The notes under the pieces were generated by a model that was given only the letters and a program-made list of their open reading frames with translations, was not told where the DNA came from and did no database searches. The translations under genes and the position numbers were made by a program. Positions 23,798-35,494 of a stretch of DNA of 64,000 nucleotides are shown here, one piece after another. The stretch comes from Apodemus sylvaticus. Taxonomy: Eukaryota > Chordata > Mammalia > Rodentia > Muridae. Position 1 is the stretch's first letter. Each line of letters starts with the position of its first letter. Where the stretch lies: assembly GCF_947179515.1 (NCBI RefSeq), contig NC_067474.1, positions 99,323,253 through 99,387,252 of the forward strand, written 5' to 3'.

Positions 23798-24860
23798 TCT
23801 ACCCAGCACCTTAATCAAAACCTAGCTACAGCTGGTTTGTGTTCCCTGAGCCCAGCTGTTTGCCTGACCTGACCAGAGAAGGTTTCACCTTTTGTTACCA
23901 TGAAAACACCAAGCCACCATATATTGACAATAGGACTTAGTCAAATACACGGACCAGGTTATTCAATGGCATTGGGTTGAGTTGATTAACATTTATGCTT
24001 ATTCTAGAATTTGGCCTTGTGGTCACACACCCCTACTGAATGTCAGACCATGCAGGTAGAGACAGACACAGCGCTTCAGCCTCTTGCCCACTTTTACCAA
24101 AATAACTTGCACATTCTCTTCTGAAAAAATAAAAAGCCTTCAATGCACAAGGAAACACCCTCAAAGGATGATGCAGGTTATACCAGCTCTGCTTTAACAC
24201 ATCTGTAATTCCTACTACCAAAGAACAAGACTCCTTACCAAGGTATCTTCTCCTCCGTTCCCTGTTCTTCCCTCCCTCCAATGCCCACAACTGCTTACTG
24301 GATTCACGATTGAAGGATAAAATTAAGCCTACCATCTGGCCTAACTCCCACTCTTTCTTTCTCGAAGCACCCAGCACAACCAAAGTTACTTACCCATCCC
24401 TGGTGGAAGGACCTGTTCTCCTAGAGGGCTGGGGGGAGGAGGTAAAACAGAGAACATAGCTTCCAAACATCACAGGAGAGTGTGGTCACTTCTTGTTACC
24501 CAGAGAACAAAGACTTATGTAGAAGCCATTCTGCAGAAGAAGCCCACTGGTTACCCAGCATTCAAATGCCCACCTTCCCTAATCTCCATGGATGGCAACT
24601 GTGACCCTGAGACTATTCAGACAAAATTCTGGATCATTCTCTAATCAGCAACACCCATGACCTGCCTTTGAGACATACCCAGACTGCAACACTGCTCTCC
24701 GGACTCCCACATTTCTCCCCTGTAAGGGTGAGCCTGCCTCATGCTCCAGGAAGCATGCTTGCTGCCAAGCCCTGATTCAGCCAGGCTCCTGCAGCCTCCT
24801 CCATCACTCTGGATGACCATGAGGTGTCTGAGTGTACTTCATGGATAGATAGGCAGATGG

Positions 24861-24958
24861 AGGACAGAGGAAGGAGAGATGGGAGGGAGGGAGGGGGGAG
24901 GAAGGGAGGAAGGAAGGAAGGAAGGAAGGAAGGAAGGAAGGAAGGAAGGAAGGAAGGT
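24861..24958 (+). repeat. (GGAA)n / GGGA-rich microsatellite
   Basis: A GGGAGGGAGG-type purine tract passes into about 14 perfect GAAG/GGAA units. The frames that read through it (EGRK or SFLP repeats) are low-complexity artefacts. Confidence 0.95.
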
Positions 24959-25051
24959 TGGTTCAATTTTTCCTTCAGTAAACCCCAAAGGACCATCTTC
25001 TACAGTGAAGAAAAACTGTTTTGAACAAAGAGCTTAACGTTTTGAATTGAT

Positions 25052-25183
25052 CATCATGATGCATTACTATAATCCCAGCACAAACGAGGCCAAAGCAAGA
25101 GGACAATGAGTTCAGGACCAGGCTGAGCTACATAGCAAGACCCTGCCTTAAAAAAACAAAAAACAAAAAAACAAAAAAACAAG
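25052..25183 (+). repeat. B1-like SINE, diverged
   Basis: ATTACTATAATCCCAGCAC, GAGTTCAGGACCAGGCTGAG and TAGCAAGACCCTGCCTTAAA are followed by an A-rich (AAAAAAC)n tail. Confidence 0.8.
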
Positions 25184-25297
25184 AACAAAACCTTTTAGTT
25201 GTTTTAAATTTCCTTTAAATACCTTCCTTTCTTGCATTCCCAAAGAAATGGATTCTGTGTAAAGTAGCCTATTGTAATCTAATCAACACTTTAATCG

Positions 25298-25310
25298 GTG
25301 CCTCTGTCTT
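25298..25310. other. Target-site duplication, left copy (13 bp)
   Basis: GTGCCTCTGTCTT, repeated exactly at 26899-26911 on the other side of the HAL1-type element. Confidence 0.88.
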
Positions 25311-25329
25311 TTTTTTTTTTTTTCATTTT

Positions 25330-26185
25330 TTTAATTGAAAAGGGAAGTAAAGGAAAGTAAAAACACTATGATAAAATTAAAGATTTACATGGAAAATATT
25401 TCAGATAAACATGTTACAATTGACAATTTTCATGGTAAATTAAGGAGTAAAGTGGTAGGCATGTAAAACATTGCTAAATTAATTGAAATATGGGATAGAA
25501 ACATTTTATGATAGAATTGAAGGTTTACATCGAAAATATTTCTGATAAAATTGTAGAAAAATGTAGAAAAACATGTTAGAATTGAAGATTATCGTGGAAA
25601 ATTTTATATAGTTATAACAATGGTAGGCATAAAAGTATTCCTAAGTTGATTAAAAGTGGAATTATAAGCATTTTCTGATAAACTTGAAGATTTACTTGGA
25701 AAATATTTCTGATAAAATTGTAGAAATATATAGAAAAACATGTTAAAATTAAAGATTATCATGGAAATTATATAGATAAAATGATAGGCATAAAGGTAAT
25801 TCTAAGTTGATTGAGGTGGAATTATAAACACTTTCAGATAACACTGAAAATTTACATGGAAAATATTTCAGATAAAATTCAAGAAATAGACAAACACGTT
25901 AAAATTTACTATATCATGGAAAATCTTACATAAAGAATGGCTGTTGTAAAAACTCTACATTTGAAGGTAGAATTGGAAACATTTGTGATAAAATCAAAGA
26001 TTTACATTGAAAACATTTCTGATAAAGTAGAGGAAATATATAGAAAGACATATTAAAGTTGAAGATTATCATGAAAAATAATGCAGATAAAATGGTAGAC
26101 AAAAGAAATTAATAAATTAATTAAAAGGGGAATTACAAACATTTTCTGATAAAATTGAAGATTTACATGAGAAATCTTTTGTTAA
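25330..26185 (-). repeat. 3' UTR tandem array of about 160-bp AT-rich monomers (HAL1 copy 1)
   Basis: The anchor GATTTACATGGAAAATATTT (plus-strand form, with variants) recurs at about 25382, 25522, 25689, 25849, 25999 and 26160. The spacings are roughly 140, 167, 160, 150 and 161. Each unit also holds a GATTATCATGGAAA half-repeat and a TATATAGAAAAACATG block. Terminal monomers are partial. Confidence 0.9.
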
Positions 26186-26277
26186 TCTATGTCTTTTTAT
26201 TGGGAAGTTGAGTCCATTGTTCTTAAGAGATATTAGGGAATAGTGATTGTTGCTTCCTATTATTTTTGATGATATTT

Positions 26278-26869
26278 TTATGTTTGTGGGGGTATCTTCT
26301 TTTGGGTTTGTTGAAAGATTACTTTCTTGCTTTTTCTAGGGTGTAGTTTCCCCTCCTTGTGTTGGCATTTTCCATCAGTTATCCTTTGTAGGGCTGGATT
26401 TGTGGACAAATATTGTGCAAATTTGGTTTTATCGTGGAATATCTTGGTTTCTCCATCTATGATGATTGAGAGTTTTGCTGGGTATAGTAGCCTGGGCTGG
26501 CATTTGTGTTCTCTTAGGGTCTGTATGAAGTCTGCCCAGGATCTTCTAGCTTTCATCGTCTCTGGTGAGAAGTCTGGTGTGATTCTGATAGGTCTGCCTT
26601 TATAAGTTACTTACCCTTTTTCCCTTACTGCTTCTTTGTTTAGTGAATTTGATGTTTTGATTATTATGTGCCAGGAGGAGTTTCTGTTCTGGTCCAGTCT
26701 GTTTGGAGTTCTGAAGGTTTCTTGTATGTTCATCTCTTTCTCTAAGTTAGGGAAGTTTTCTTCTACAATTTTGTTGAAGATATTTACTGGGCCTTTAAGA
26801 TGTAAATCCTCACTCTATACCTATAATCCTTAGGTTTGGTCTTCTCATTGTGTCCTGGAGGTCCTGGAT
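26278..26869 (-). pseudogene. Truncated L1-type ORF1 remnant (HAL1 copy 1)
   Basis: The minus-strand translation includes KARRSWADFIQTLREHKCQP, then RLLYPAKLSIIIDGETKIFH and DKTKFAQYLSTNPALQRI. This is the C-terminal part of an L1 ORF1p, the RNA-binding chaperone of the L1 RNP. The region toward 26,869 continues with NPQ/RPNLRIIG-type sequence but is frame-broken. The N-terminal coiled coil is absent because of 5' truncation. Confidence 0.85.
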
Positions 26870-26898
26870 GTTTTGAGTTACCAGCTTTATGCATTTTT

Positions 26899-26911
26899 GT
26901 GCCTCTGTCTT
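26899..26911. other. Target-site duplication, right copy (13 bp)
   Basis: GTGCCTCTGTCTT, identical to 25298-25310. It marks the 5' end of the truncated minus-strand element. Confidence 0.88.
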
Positions 26912-26922
26912 ATCTCTGTTTC

Positions 26923-26923
<1 letters not shown>

Positions 26924-26953
<30 letters not shown>
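26924..26953 (+). repeat. (TG)n microsatellite
   Basis: About 15 perfect GT units. They lie just outside the right TSD of the HAL1-type insertion. Confidence 0.95.
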
Positions 26954-29281
26954 CTTTCTCTGTCCTCCTTCTGCCCCTCCCCCCTCAGGTGTGTATATCT
27001 ACGTTATATGACAAGACAAATTTGAATGCTGACCCCTACAGGTTGTAATGGAGCACACATGCATGTGCACACACACACATGTGTATGCAAAATAACATAT
27101 CTATAAACTACATTCCTTTAACTCATCTCAAAGCTCGTTCTTTACTCCCAATCTAAATGACCTTTCCATCTCTCTTCCAAAGGACCATGTAAAAGTGCTT
27201 CTCTATCCCATGGGTTCACCTTATATACAATTATTTCATCTAATCCCCGGAGTGACCCTGTGAGGAATTTGCCAAGTTGCTCTCTAGGCCTTTGCTGCCT
27301 GCTTGGCAAGGGTGGACTGTGGATTAGGGAAGATGGCACAAACTGTGCTGCTACAGTAGTGCACAGGGTTGTACACAGGGTTTGACACAGGACACACACC
27401 AGCCCATGGCCCATCATAAACTTTCCCAGGCTCCCTTGAGCTTGCACTCTGGCTGTACCTAACCTCCCATTTATCAAGAAGCCACAATCTAAGTCGTCAA
27501 CAGGCAGGATGTTTCAACATTCAGGGAGGACCCTGAGGCCCTGCAGAGTCCAGAGAGGTCCCCGGATCATCAAAGGAGACTGCACCACGTGTTCGTGTGG
27601 CATGTGTATTTTATTGTCTTCCAAACTTACTTGAAAAAAATTTATGACGAGTACTTGGCAGTATTTCTTGATGTGTGTTCCAATAGGTTTTACACAATAA
27701 AAAGGACTTATTGTCGGAGTTTAAAAATGATGTTTCTGTCTGCTCAGCATTCATCCCTCCCTTCCCTGGAAACTACATTTCAGTTCTCCCTCGAGAGATC
27801 ACCCCACCTCAAGCCTTCGGTTATTCACGTGGTTCACATTGGTTGACCCCACACATACTCCTCCATGCAGGGGTGGACTCCAGTTTAGGCCTGGACAATA
27901 GGCAATTTTTCTATTGCCATGACAATCCGCTTGGGAATCAACATGAGACTTAAAGCCAGCTAGAGACTCCACTCCAAGATCTTTACTGGAACCTCTGGGC
28001 TTGCACGGTGAGAGGACATTTGGAAGTTAAAATCGCTAGAAATGCTCACACTTCCTTAGGAAGCAACAGGGAAGAAAATAAAGCCAACAGAGAGCAAGAC
28101 CTCATCACATCGCTGGAGCCCCTCCCTCCAACTACACCTACAGTCAACAGTGAAGTCCTAGACGATGCAGTTGCCTGAACCCATAAACTGTTTTTTCTTG
28201 AGCACTTATTATTGCAGGCATGCTAATTCCTACTCTGGGCTATACTAAGTTAAACAAGTCTTCTTTACTCTAAAGCATCCCAGAGACTTCAAAATATAAG
28301 CATGCATTATGGAACCACATCAGGAGGCTACACAGGAAGTATTTCCCACACATGTCTAATGAACTGCTTTGGAAAGACCATGTCATGGGGCTTACAGTCC
28401 ACAAGAAAACACCTTAGGAAAGGCTAATACACATTACCTGTCTGTTAACCTAATATTAAAATACTCCAAATCCCCATTCCCTTGTTATTCTGGATAAACG
28501 AGACAAATGGGAATTCATTTATTCAATGCTGTTGATGCATTTTTCCAGCCTTTAAAAAAATGCATTGTGTAATTTTTTAGTCATTTTCCTAAATTGGGGT
28601 CATAAGCACAGACCATAGTATATTTTTCCCAGACTTAATAAAATATGTGCACACATATACAGACTTCTCTTTATTGCATCAGGGTCATAATTCCTGAACT
28701 GTTATACTTTTGATTTCCACCTTTTAAAATATTTTTGGTCTCTAGTCTCACTGCCAAGTTATCAGCTATCGTTCCTTGTTATAAATGTGTCTCCCTCTAG
28801 CTGTAACTCCTCAGACTCCTCTGTGGTTAAAGGGCTAATAACCCAAAAACCTCAGGTGGGCTGAGAAATTCCTGACCACAATGTAAGCGCACTGACAGAG
28901 CTCCTAAGAGATGTTAGGATCCCTAAAGTCTCTGCTAAGATCAATATGCCAACCTTCCCACAATGGGATTCACACCTTTCAGGCTGTAGAGATGCAAATC
29001 TGCACATAGCATCTTCCACCCCAAGGGTTCCCTTTTCTGTGCCACAAAGCCTCAAGGCTCCTGAGCCTGGGCACGCAGTCATTGGGAGGAGCAGGATGGC
29101 AGAGCAGAGCTCCAAGAGCCAAGGCAACCAACAGACACCGTGTAAGTGAGTGGCGACCCCTGGAATCCACATCAAGGGTGATTTGCTCACTTTACACAAA
29201 CTGCTGGTTCCAGGTTCCTGCTTGGTTTTGAACAGCTAAAGTTTCTAAACAAGTGACCTTGACTATAGAAAGTGTTGTAGT

Positions 29282-29283
<2 letters not shown>

Positions 29284-29316
<33 letters not shown>
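29284..29316 (+). repeat. (CA)n microsatellite
   Basis: About 16 perfect CA units. Confidence 0.95.
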
Positions 29317-29319
<3 letters not shown>

Positions 29320-30760
29320 CTCCAATATAACAGTAAGCACTGAGGTGTTCTTAGAAACTGTAAAATAAAGTGGTTTTTTTTTTCTTCTTTAAACCCAAGA
29401 GAACCCATAGTCCAAAGAAAAATTCCATTCCTTGGTTTATAAGTCATCCATTGGCACACAAGTCAGATTTTAGTCATTTTTCAGGCATGTTGTGTGCCTC
29501 TAACTCTCCAGTCACTATTTGCCTGCTTAAAGACTACTTGTGGGCTTCCCCAGCCTAGCCCTCCCATTTATGGTCCTATTATGGAGAGGATAGAGATCTG
29601 GGGAAAGATGAAGTAATTACACCTTTCTTTGTCATTTGAAGACGCAGTGCTGGCCCAAGCAGGTAGCAGAAGAAAACAAGGCGGCTAATACAGATTCCAG
29701 CAGAGGAGTAGGAGATCTGTGGGTCCTTCAGAAAGACCAGGGCTGGGTTTGGAGCCACTCTTGTCAGGGAAAAGACATCAAGATTTCTCAAGTCAGTCGA
29801 TAAAGATCCAGAGGCAAGGGCTCGGAGGCACCTGGGTGTCAGGACTTGAACTGAAATAAAAGCCCAGCTCACCATTGCCCTGATGCCTTTTCCAGAGTGC
29901 AATACATATGTCTAGAAGGTCCATAGGTTCCTAGGCTCCTCTCGCACCTCCAACGTAAGGAGTGGCCAAGCACCTGCTCAGAGAGCCATTCGCAAAGTTA
30001 GGGTCTGCTCTGCCAAAGAAAACACTCCTCCTGGCCCCATCACCACCACCACCACCACCACTTCTGCTTAGAAGGGCCTGCCTTCCCCCTTGAGGGTCTG
30101 CTAAGCAGATGTGGACTGGGGCAATAGCTGGAGGGACCAGGGAGCCATTAATCTGCAGTCAGGACTGTGCTCACCCCCACCTGCCTCACCTGCTTGCTCT
30201 TGGCAAGAACACAGCTGAAAAGCATCATTTCATCTTAGCAATCAGAAGCAATAGAAAGTCTTGAGGTCCCCAAACACTGTCATCTAGCAAGAAAAGGGAG
30301 AAAGGGAGGCAATACAGAAACTTAAAACCCATAGCTACCCAAGAAAAATACATCTAAACTAATAGAATGTAAAGCAAGAAATAAAACTCTACCTCTATAG
30401 CACCATAAAGAAAGAAGAGAAAGTAGAAGCCCCCAAGGGACAGACGCAGTTAACCATCCCACCTGGCTCTGACACCCATAACCCACGTGGCCAGCATGCC
30501 AGATATCTGTGAAGGTGCAATGGCAGAGTGGGACTGTGATGTAGACTGCTGAATTGGCATAAGCATTTTCAGATAAAACAGTGTTTTTTTTTTTAAAAAA
30601 AAAAACATGCAACAAAAATAAAAGCTGTTATTATGGATTCCCTGTTATCACTGTGACAAAATTACTGAGTAAAGAGGAACTCTTTTTAAGAGTGTTGATG
30701 TCTGTTTCAGGAGCTTGAGAAGGATGGGGGTGGGTACCGCTGGTGTCACTGTTGGTGTTA

Positions 30761-30890
30761 TTTTGAGATGGGGTCTGTGTAACGTTAGCTGTCCTGGAAC
30801 TCAGTATATAGACCAGGCTGACCTCAAATGCAGAGAGATCTGTCTGTTTTCCTAGTATCAGGATTAAAGGTGTGAGACACAAAGCCAGGA
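30761..30890 (-). repeat. B1 SINE, minus strand
   Basis: Antisense B1 with TTTTGAGATGGGGTCTGTGT, GCTGTCCTGGAACTCAGTAT and AGGATTAAAGGTGTGAGACA. A separate T-rich tract (30903-30943) follows on its right. Confidence 0.9.
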
Positions 30891-32970
30891 CCAAAGGCAA
30901 GTCTTTTTTTCTTTTTTTTTTTTCTTTCTTTTTTTTTTTTTTTACAAAAGCCCAAACCCACTTTCTTACATTTTGTTAGTTTAAGTCCAGGAGAGGTACA
31001 GCATCATGGATTGCTGCAGAATTTAGTTCAGACCATAACACTGTTTCTGTGGACCAGAATTACCTTTCCCAGGTTTTTCTGGCTTTGTCTGGTTTGCCTC
31101 CAGGAGTCACTGAGTTGTTTCTGTGTTATACACATTAGCACATCTCTTTCATGAATAGAGTTCAGTTTCATCTCAGGCATAAACACCTTCAATTTTAGAA
31201 AGAGCCATACACCCTCTCTAGTTCCAGAGACCTTGCTTATACCAGCAAAAATGGCCTTGCATCTCAGCAGAAAGAAATGCATTTCGGTTTTTTGCATTTC
31301 AGAAGTCCCGTTTCCAGCAGACCTCTATGGGTGCCAAGATCTCATTTTTTTTTTTTTAATGAAGAATACATTTTGACTCACTGTAGTCTGAAGTCACTTG
31401 CTCCATTGCTCTTGGTCCTGTGGTGAGTATAATTAGCATCACAGTAGGGCATGCATAGTAGAACAAAACTGGTCTTCCAGTGGTACCTAGGAAGCAAAAG
31501 AGATAGGAAGGGGACTGAAAGCAAAACTAAGCCCTTGAAAAATCTAGTTCCTCTAACAGAGGCTCAGCCCCTAAAGTTTCCACTACCTCCCATCATCAGC
31601 CCATTCAGCTATGAATTGAATAATCCGTTGGTGGCATTAGAACCATCAGGATCCAGTTACTTCCCACACACTCCCACTTCTTTAATACTATAATAATAAT
31701 AATGAGCTTTGAGAAGACAGTTCCCATCCAAGCCATGTGTGCTGCCACCCTTTCATGCTCTCCATTAACTTAGTAGAGCCCAGGACACTTGGATATATGG
31801 TTTGACGTGGTTCATGGAGCCAGGATGTCTAAGACACAGAAGATGAACGATGCGTGCATTGTGGAAATGCAGAACTGAATTCAGAACACTTAGATTACAT
31901 ACTCGTTTGGTTTCTTTTCTTCTCTGTGTGGACTGGAGCATGTGCTTGACGGCTCTGAGCTTCCACACCCCATAAAGTTAAGTCTCCAGACCAGACCTCA
32001 GACCAACAAAAGGAATAAATAATCCAGATCTGAACTCACTGATGACTAAGTTCATGGTGAAGGTGCAAGAGGAACTTAAATAGCCAGGCCAGGCATAAGA
32101 GCCATGAGCAGACTGAGATATAGGTTGAGAGAGAAGATAGAGGCTTCTCACAGAAAAACCCAGTTCTGGGCTTAAGCCAAAAAGTCTTAAGCTGAAATCC
32201 CACCTCCTCCACCCTATCTCCAAGTTCCCTGGGACCATGAAAGTACTTAGATTCTGTGGATGTAAAGGACAGGTAGATATGCCCAGTATTGGTCAGCATC
32301 TTCTGGCTATCTAGGCCTGGAAAGAAGGCCCACTTGAAATTATCTTTCCTCAATTCTGTCTAGCTCAAGTTACTTAACCTTAAAAATCAAAAGATTGTTA
32401 AAAACAACAACAACAACAAACCCTTAGGCCCAAGAAATCTCCAAAACAGAGCTTGGTGCGTTGCCATACCAAGTTTTCTCACAGATTTGGTCACAGCTAT
32501 TATTTTAAAATAAGCAGGCTTAGAGTTTCTAGAAATTTATACTGCCTGGGGCAATCCCTTCTAGACTCTAAGCATTTAGGAGATCCCACAGTTTCTGCTC
32601 ACAGCTCTGGGGCTAGGTCTCACCTTCCTGGTCCCTTTCCTGCCCCTCTCCTTCCTGGAACCAGAGCCTACACTTGAAGTCAGACAGGTCCACATAGACA
32701 TAGAATTCCCACAGGACCTCCTTTCTTTGCCCTTGACTGACAAGAACCACACCCAATCAGACATCCATATCCTTGCTAGTATGTCGGGAAAGGAGTAGGC
32801 AGATGTCCTATGAAGGAGACCTAGAAACAGAAAACCCAAACACAGCCCCAGATTGAGCCCAAGGAACCCCTGTCTTCGCTGGGATGGAGTATGGGAACGT
32901 CCCAGGTAGACTACTATCTGTATAGAAAGCACATAAGAGTGAACAAACAAACCTAGAAATTCAATGCCCC

Positions 32971-33346
32971 AAAATAAAGTTTATTCTTTGGCACTTCAAA
33001 CCTGGCAAAGGTTAATGTCCATTCATACAATAATTAAATTAGATCAAGATCCCAGAAATGTCACTGAGATCATCCTTGATTCCATGAACAAAACGGACCT
33101 GATAGGGTTAGAGAGATAAAGTAGAGGGAGGGCTACAGGGGGTTAATCAGCCAATGAGTACATGTCATTTTCCTTTATTCAAGTGATTCTCATGTTATTC
33201 AAATATCCTGGAATCGGTGATGATTTTTTTTTCACTCTGAGGTATTTTAATTTTTTTTTTCATTTTTGGGAAAGTCTTCTTCAATGGATAATTTTTAGTT
33301 GTCTGCAATTAAAGGTATTTTGCAGGTTTTAATTTTTTTTTCAAAG
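32971..33346 (-). other. Saxo1: Saxo1 3' UTR (inferred) with candidate poly(A) signals
   Basis: The stretch lies downstream of the Saxo1 stop on the minus strand. Minus-strand AATAAA hexamers (TTTATT on plus) occur at 33174-33179 and 32980-32985, giving 3' UTRs of roughly 190 or 390 bases. Which one is used cannot be told from sequence. Confidence 0.55.
33174..33179 (-). promoter_or_regulatory. Saxo1: Candidate Saxo1 poly(A) signal AATAAA
   Basis: TTTATT on the plus strand reads AATAAA on the minus strand, about 170 bases past the stop codon. It is the nearest canonical hexamer. Confidence 0.55.
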
Positions 33347-34350
33347 TCAAGCTGACATTTCTAGTTCCTTCTGACCAGGCTTCTCTGCATCGTGTATGGA
33401 AATAGAGCTGTTCTGCCTAGAACCTGTCTGAGAAATTGACCTATATATCTTGTGCCCCATAGCATCCACTTCCTCAAAGATATAGCCCGGGGGCTCCATG
33501 TATGATGCTGGGCACTTGCCCAGATCCTTGGGGGTAAAGCTAATGGAGTAAGTAGTCTGACCCTCTACAGGGATGTTTCTTCGAGGGCCAATCCAGGCGG
33601 GCTTGTAGTTTTCAGTAATGATAGGCGGATGAGCCACATAGCACGTCTTAGTGGTGGTCTGGCAGTCCAAAGGCTCAACAGGCAAGTTCAGGTGGGGAAC
33701 GGGTCTGATGGGCTTTGTGTTCACGGCTGCCCACTGCTTGAAGTCATCCTTGGAGGTGGTGGAGCTTTCAAAGCGGCCGCTCTTCTTAACAGAAGGCACG
33801 GGTCGGCAAGTTATAGCAGGACTACCCTTGAGGTGTTTGTAGTGGGTCTGCACAGTTGTCAGAAGATCCATCTTCTCCTCAGGAGGGACATACTCGACGG
33901 GAGCTTTGGGAACTCTCTGGGGCGTTGGCCAAGCTTGGAATTTCTCCTGAACCTCAGTGATGTTCCCGAAAGGTGCATCATGTACAGGGAACTTGGCTGG
34001 AGGTTTTGTGCTCTTGGCAGGCTCCCCTAGCAGGCCTCTGAAGGACTCTTTGTGGGTGGTCCGGTTCTCAAAGGGGATATCACAGGGTATAAATTTCTCT
34101 GCCTCTTTAACAAAGCGCTTCTCCACGGGGTGGGGCACATAACTCATCTTGTAGTTAGTCAAATCTTCCAAGGGGATGTTGTAAAGCTTTGGCTTGTCTG
34201 GGGGCTTACAGCTCACAGTAGTCACAAGGCCTTTCATGGTATAGTCATCCTGATGTGTGGTTCTGTTTTCAAACTTGGCAGACTCTGGCCGGTATTTGTG
34301 TGGCGGACGAAGAAGCTCCCGTCTTGGTTGGTTCCAGGGTAAATAATCAA
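33347..34350 (-). CDS. Saxo1: Saxo1 terminal coding exon (stabilizer of axonemal microtubules 1, formerly FAM154A; partial gene)
   Basis: The exon spans 1004 bases, with a minus-strand acceptor TTTAATTTCAG just before 34350 and a TGA stop at 33347-33349. It is entered in phase 1, so the residues before V/xDYLPWNQPRRE in the open frame are intronic. The ~334 encoded residues have about eight spaced Mn-type modules. Examples are KFENRTTHQDDYTMKG, PLEDLTNYKMSYV, PFENRTTHKESFRG, EEKMDLLTTVQTHY, RFESSTTSKDDFKQW, EPLDCQTTTKTCY and IPVEGQTTYSISFTP. In SAXO proteins these modules bind and stabilise microtubules of cilia, flagella and centrioles. The C terminus (EPPGYIFEEVDAMGHKIYR) fits SAXO1. The paralogue Saxo2 is the main alternative, but adjacency to Adamtsl1 supports Saxo1. 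The N-terminal Cys-rich region lies on upstream exons that I do not find in this window. Confidence 0.94.
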
Positions 34351-35313
34351 CTGAAATTAAAGAAGAAGTAATCACTGATCAATCAGGTCTCCTAACTTGC
34401 ATGTGTTTTAAAGGGCCCTAAAGCCACAAACCAATTTCTAATGAAAATCTCTGGCCTAACAGAACAAAGAAAATCCCTGCTACCATCTTGTGCATACGCT
34501 TGCTATTTCAATATCATGATGCTTGTAGCCTGCTGTGCAGAGAGACAAATCTACCAACGTTCCCCTTGTATGGCACAATGCCATGCACAGAGATTTTACA
34601 GACCTAGGGTCTACTGAACCTACTCCAGCAGAAAAGTCTGACCCAAAGGCAGCTTTTACCTGTGCAAGGCAAGGGCCATCTCTCCATGTCAGAGTGCATG
34701 AAAAGATGTACTCTGTGCAGAAACACAGAGACTCACAGCCTACCACCGATGATCAACCAGCCAAGCCAATCAGGTCTACTTGGTCAGAGTAGCTACTAAA
34801 AACTACTCATGTCTAATCCATATGCACCAAATACACCGCTCCAAGGAGTAAGAGTATATGATGTTGCCTAAAAACAAACTTGCCACAGCTGCCTCATCCT
34901 TAGGTCTTTGTATATTAGTCATTTTTCTCTTCACAATCCACTAATGAAACATATACTATCAAAATACTTACTTTATAAATGCAGAAGCAGGAGCGCCGAG
35001 AAATACACAGATTCAAATTTAAAAAAAAAAAAAAAAAAAAAAGCATGGGTCCAAACCCAGATTCAGAAGCCATAGCCAAACCTACTCCACTCTTGAGAAC
35101 ATTAAATGCACGCCAGTTGTACATCTTCAAGTCATCCTTTATGACAATTGTGATTGTCTCTATTTTTCAGAAACAATCAAAAGACAATCTCAGAGAAACT
35201 TAAGAACTTGCCCAAAAATTTAAGTCATAGAACTGACTCCACAGCCATGCTTCCAAATGTCCCCAAGTCACAGCAGGGCACTACATTTTTTTTTAAATAA
35301 AGACAAAAAAAGA

Positions 35314-35447
35314 AGCCAGGCAGTAGTGGCATATGCCTTTAATCCCAGCACTGGGAAGGCAGAGGCAGGCAAATTTCTGAGTTCAAGGCCAGACTGATCT
35401 ACGGAGTGAGTTCCAGGACATCCAGGGCTACACAGAGAAAAACAAAC

Positions 35448-35452
<5 letters not shown>
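35314..35452 (+). repeat. B1 SINE, plus strand
   Basis: GCCAGGCAGTAGTGGCATAT, then GCCTTTAATCCCAGCACTGG through TCCAGGGCTACACAGAGAAA and an A-rich tail, which passes into a GT microsatellite. Confidence 0.93.

Positions 35453-35491
<39 letters not shown>
35453..35491 (+). repeat. (GT)n microsatellite
   Basis: About 19 perfect GT units directly after the B1 tail, a common place for microsatellite growth. Confidence 0.95.

Positions 35492-35494
<3 letters not shown>

Larger units (their letters stand above)
23798..25310. other. Intergenic region with GGAA repeat and B1 remnant
   Basis: Contains a purine-rich simple repeat at 24861-24958 and an old B1-like SINE at about 25052-25183. The rest shows no supported gene. 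Confidence 0.6.
25311..26898 (-). mobile_element. HAL1-type (ORF1-only) LINE, minus strand, 5'-truncated, with 13-bp TSD
   Basis: Read on the minus strand, the element begins inside L1 ORF1 at 26898 and runs through the RRM and C-terminal part. It then passes the inter-ORF region and the first bases of ORF2 to about 26,185. There L1 sequence stops and an AT-rich array of about 160-bp monomers continues to about 25,330, closing with a CTTTCCTTTTCAATT-type terminus and a poly(A) tract (plus-strand T run from 25311). The 13-bp GTGCCTCTGTCTT occurs at 25298-25310 and again at 26899-26911, a perfect target-site duplication, so the whole unit moved as one retrotransposon. No ORF2 catalytic sequence is present, so it must have used L1 machinery in trans. 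Confidence 0.88.
26912..32970. other. Intergenic region between convergent genes
   Basis: Contains (TG)n at 26924-26953, a CA/TG-rich stretch near 27057-27085, (CA)n at 29284-29316, a CCA run near 30040-30061, an antisense B1 at 30761-30890 followed by T-rich runs to 30943, and (AAC)n at 32404-32419. I recognise no coding exon or RNA gene. Short open frames lack motifs. Confidence 0.6.

Noticed and set aside
24739..25024. Low-complexity frames (repeated SFLP and EGRK) over the GGAA tract
   Set aside because: They are produced by the microsatellite in all frames on both strands, not by a gene.
33629..34030. 133-codon plus-strand frame opposite Saxo1
   Set aside because: It is an antisense shadow of the Saxo1 coding exon, whose minus-strand product has clear family motifs.
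34351..34375. Start of Saxo1 at position 34375
   Set aside because: The open frame extends upstream, but the first codon is GTG and the sequence TTTAATTTCAG just before 34350 is a splice acceptor. These residues are intronic.
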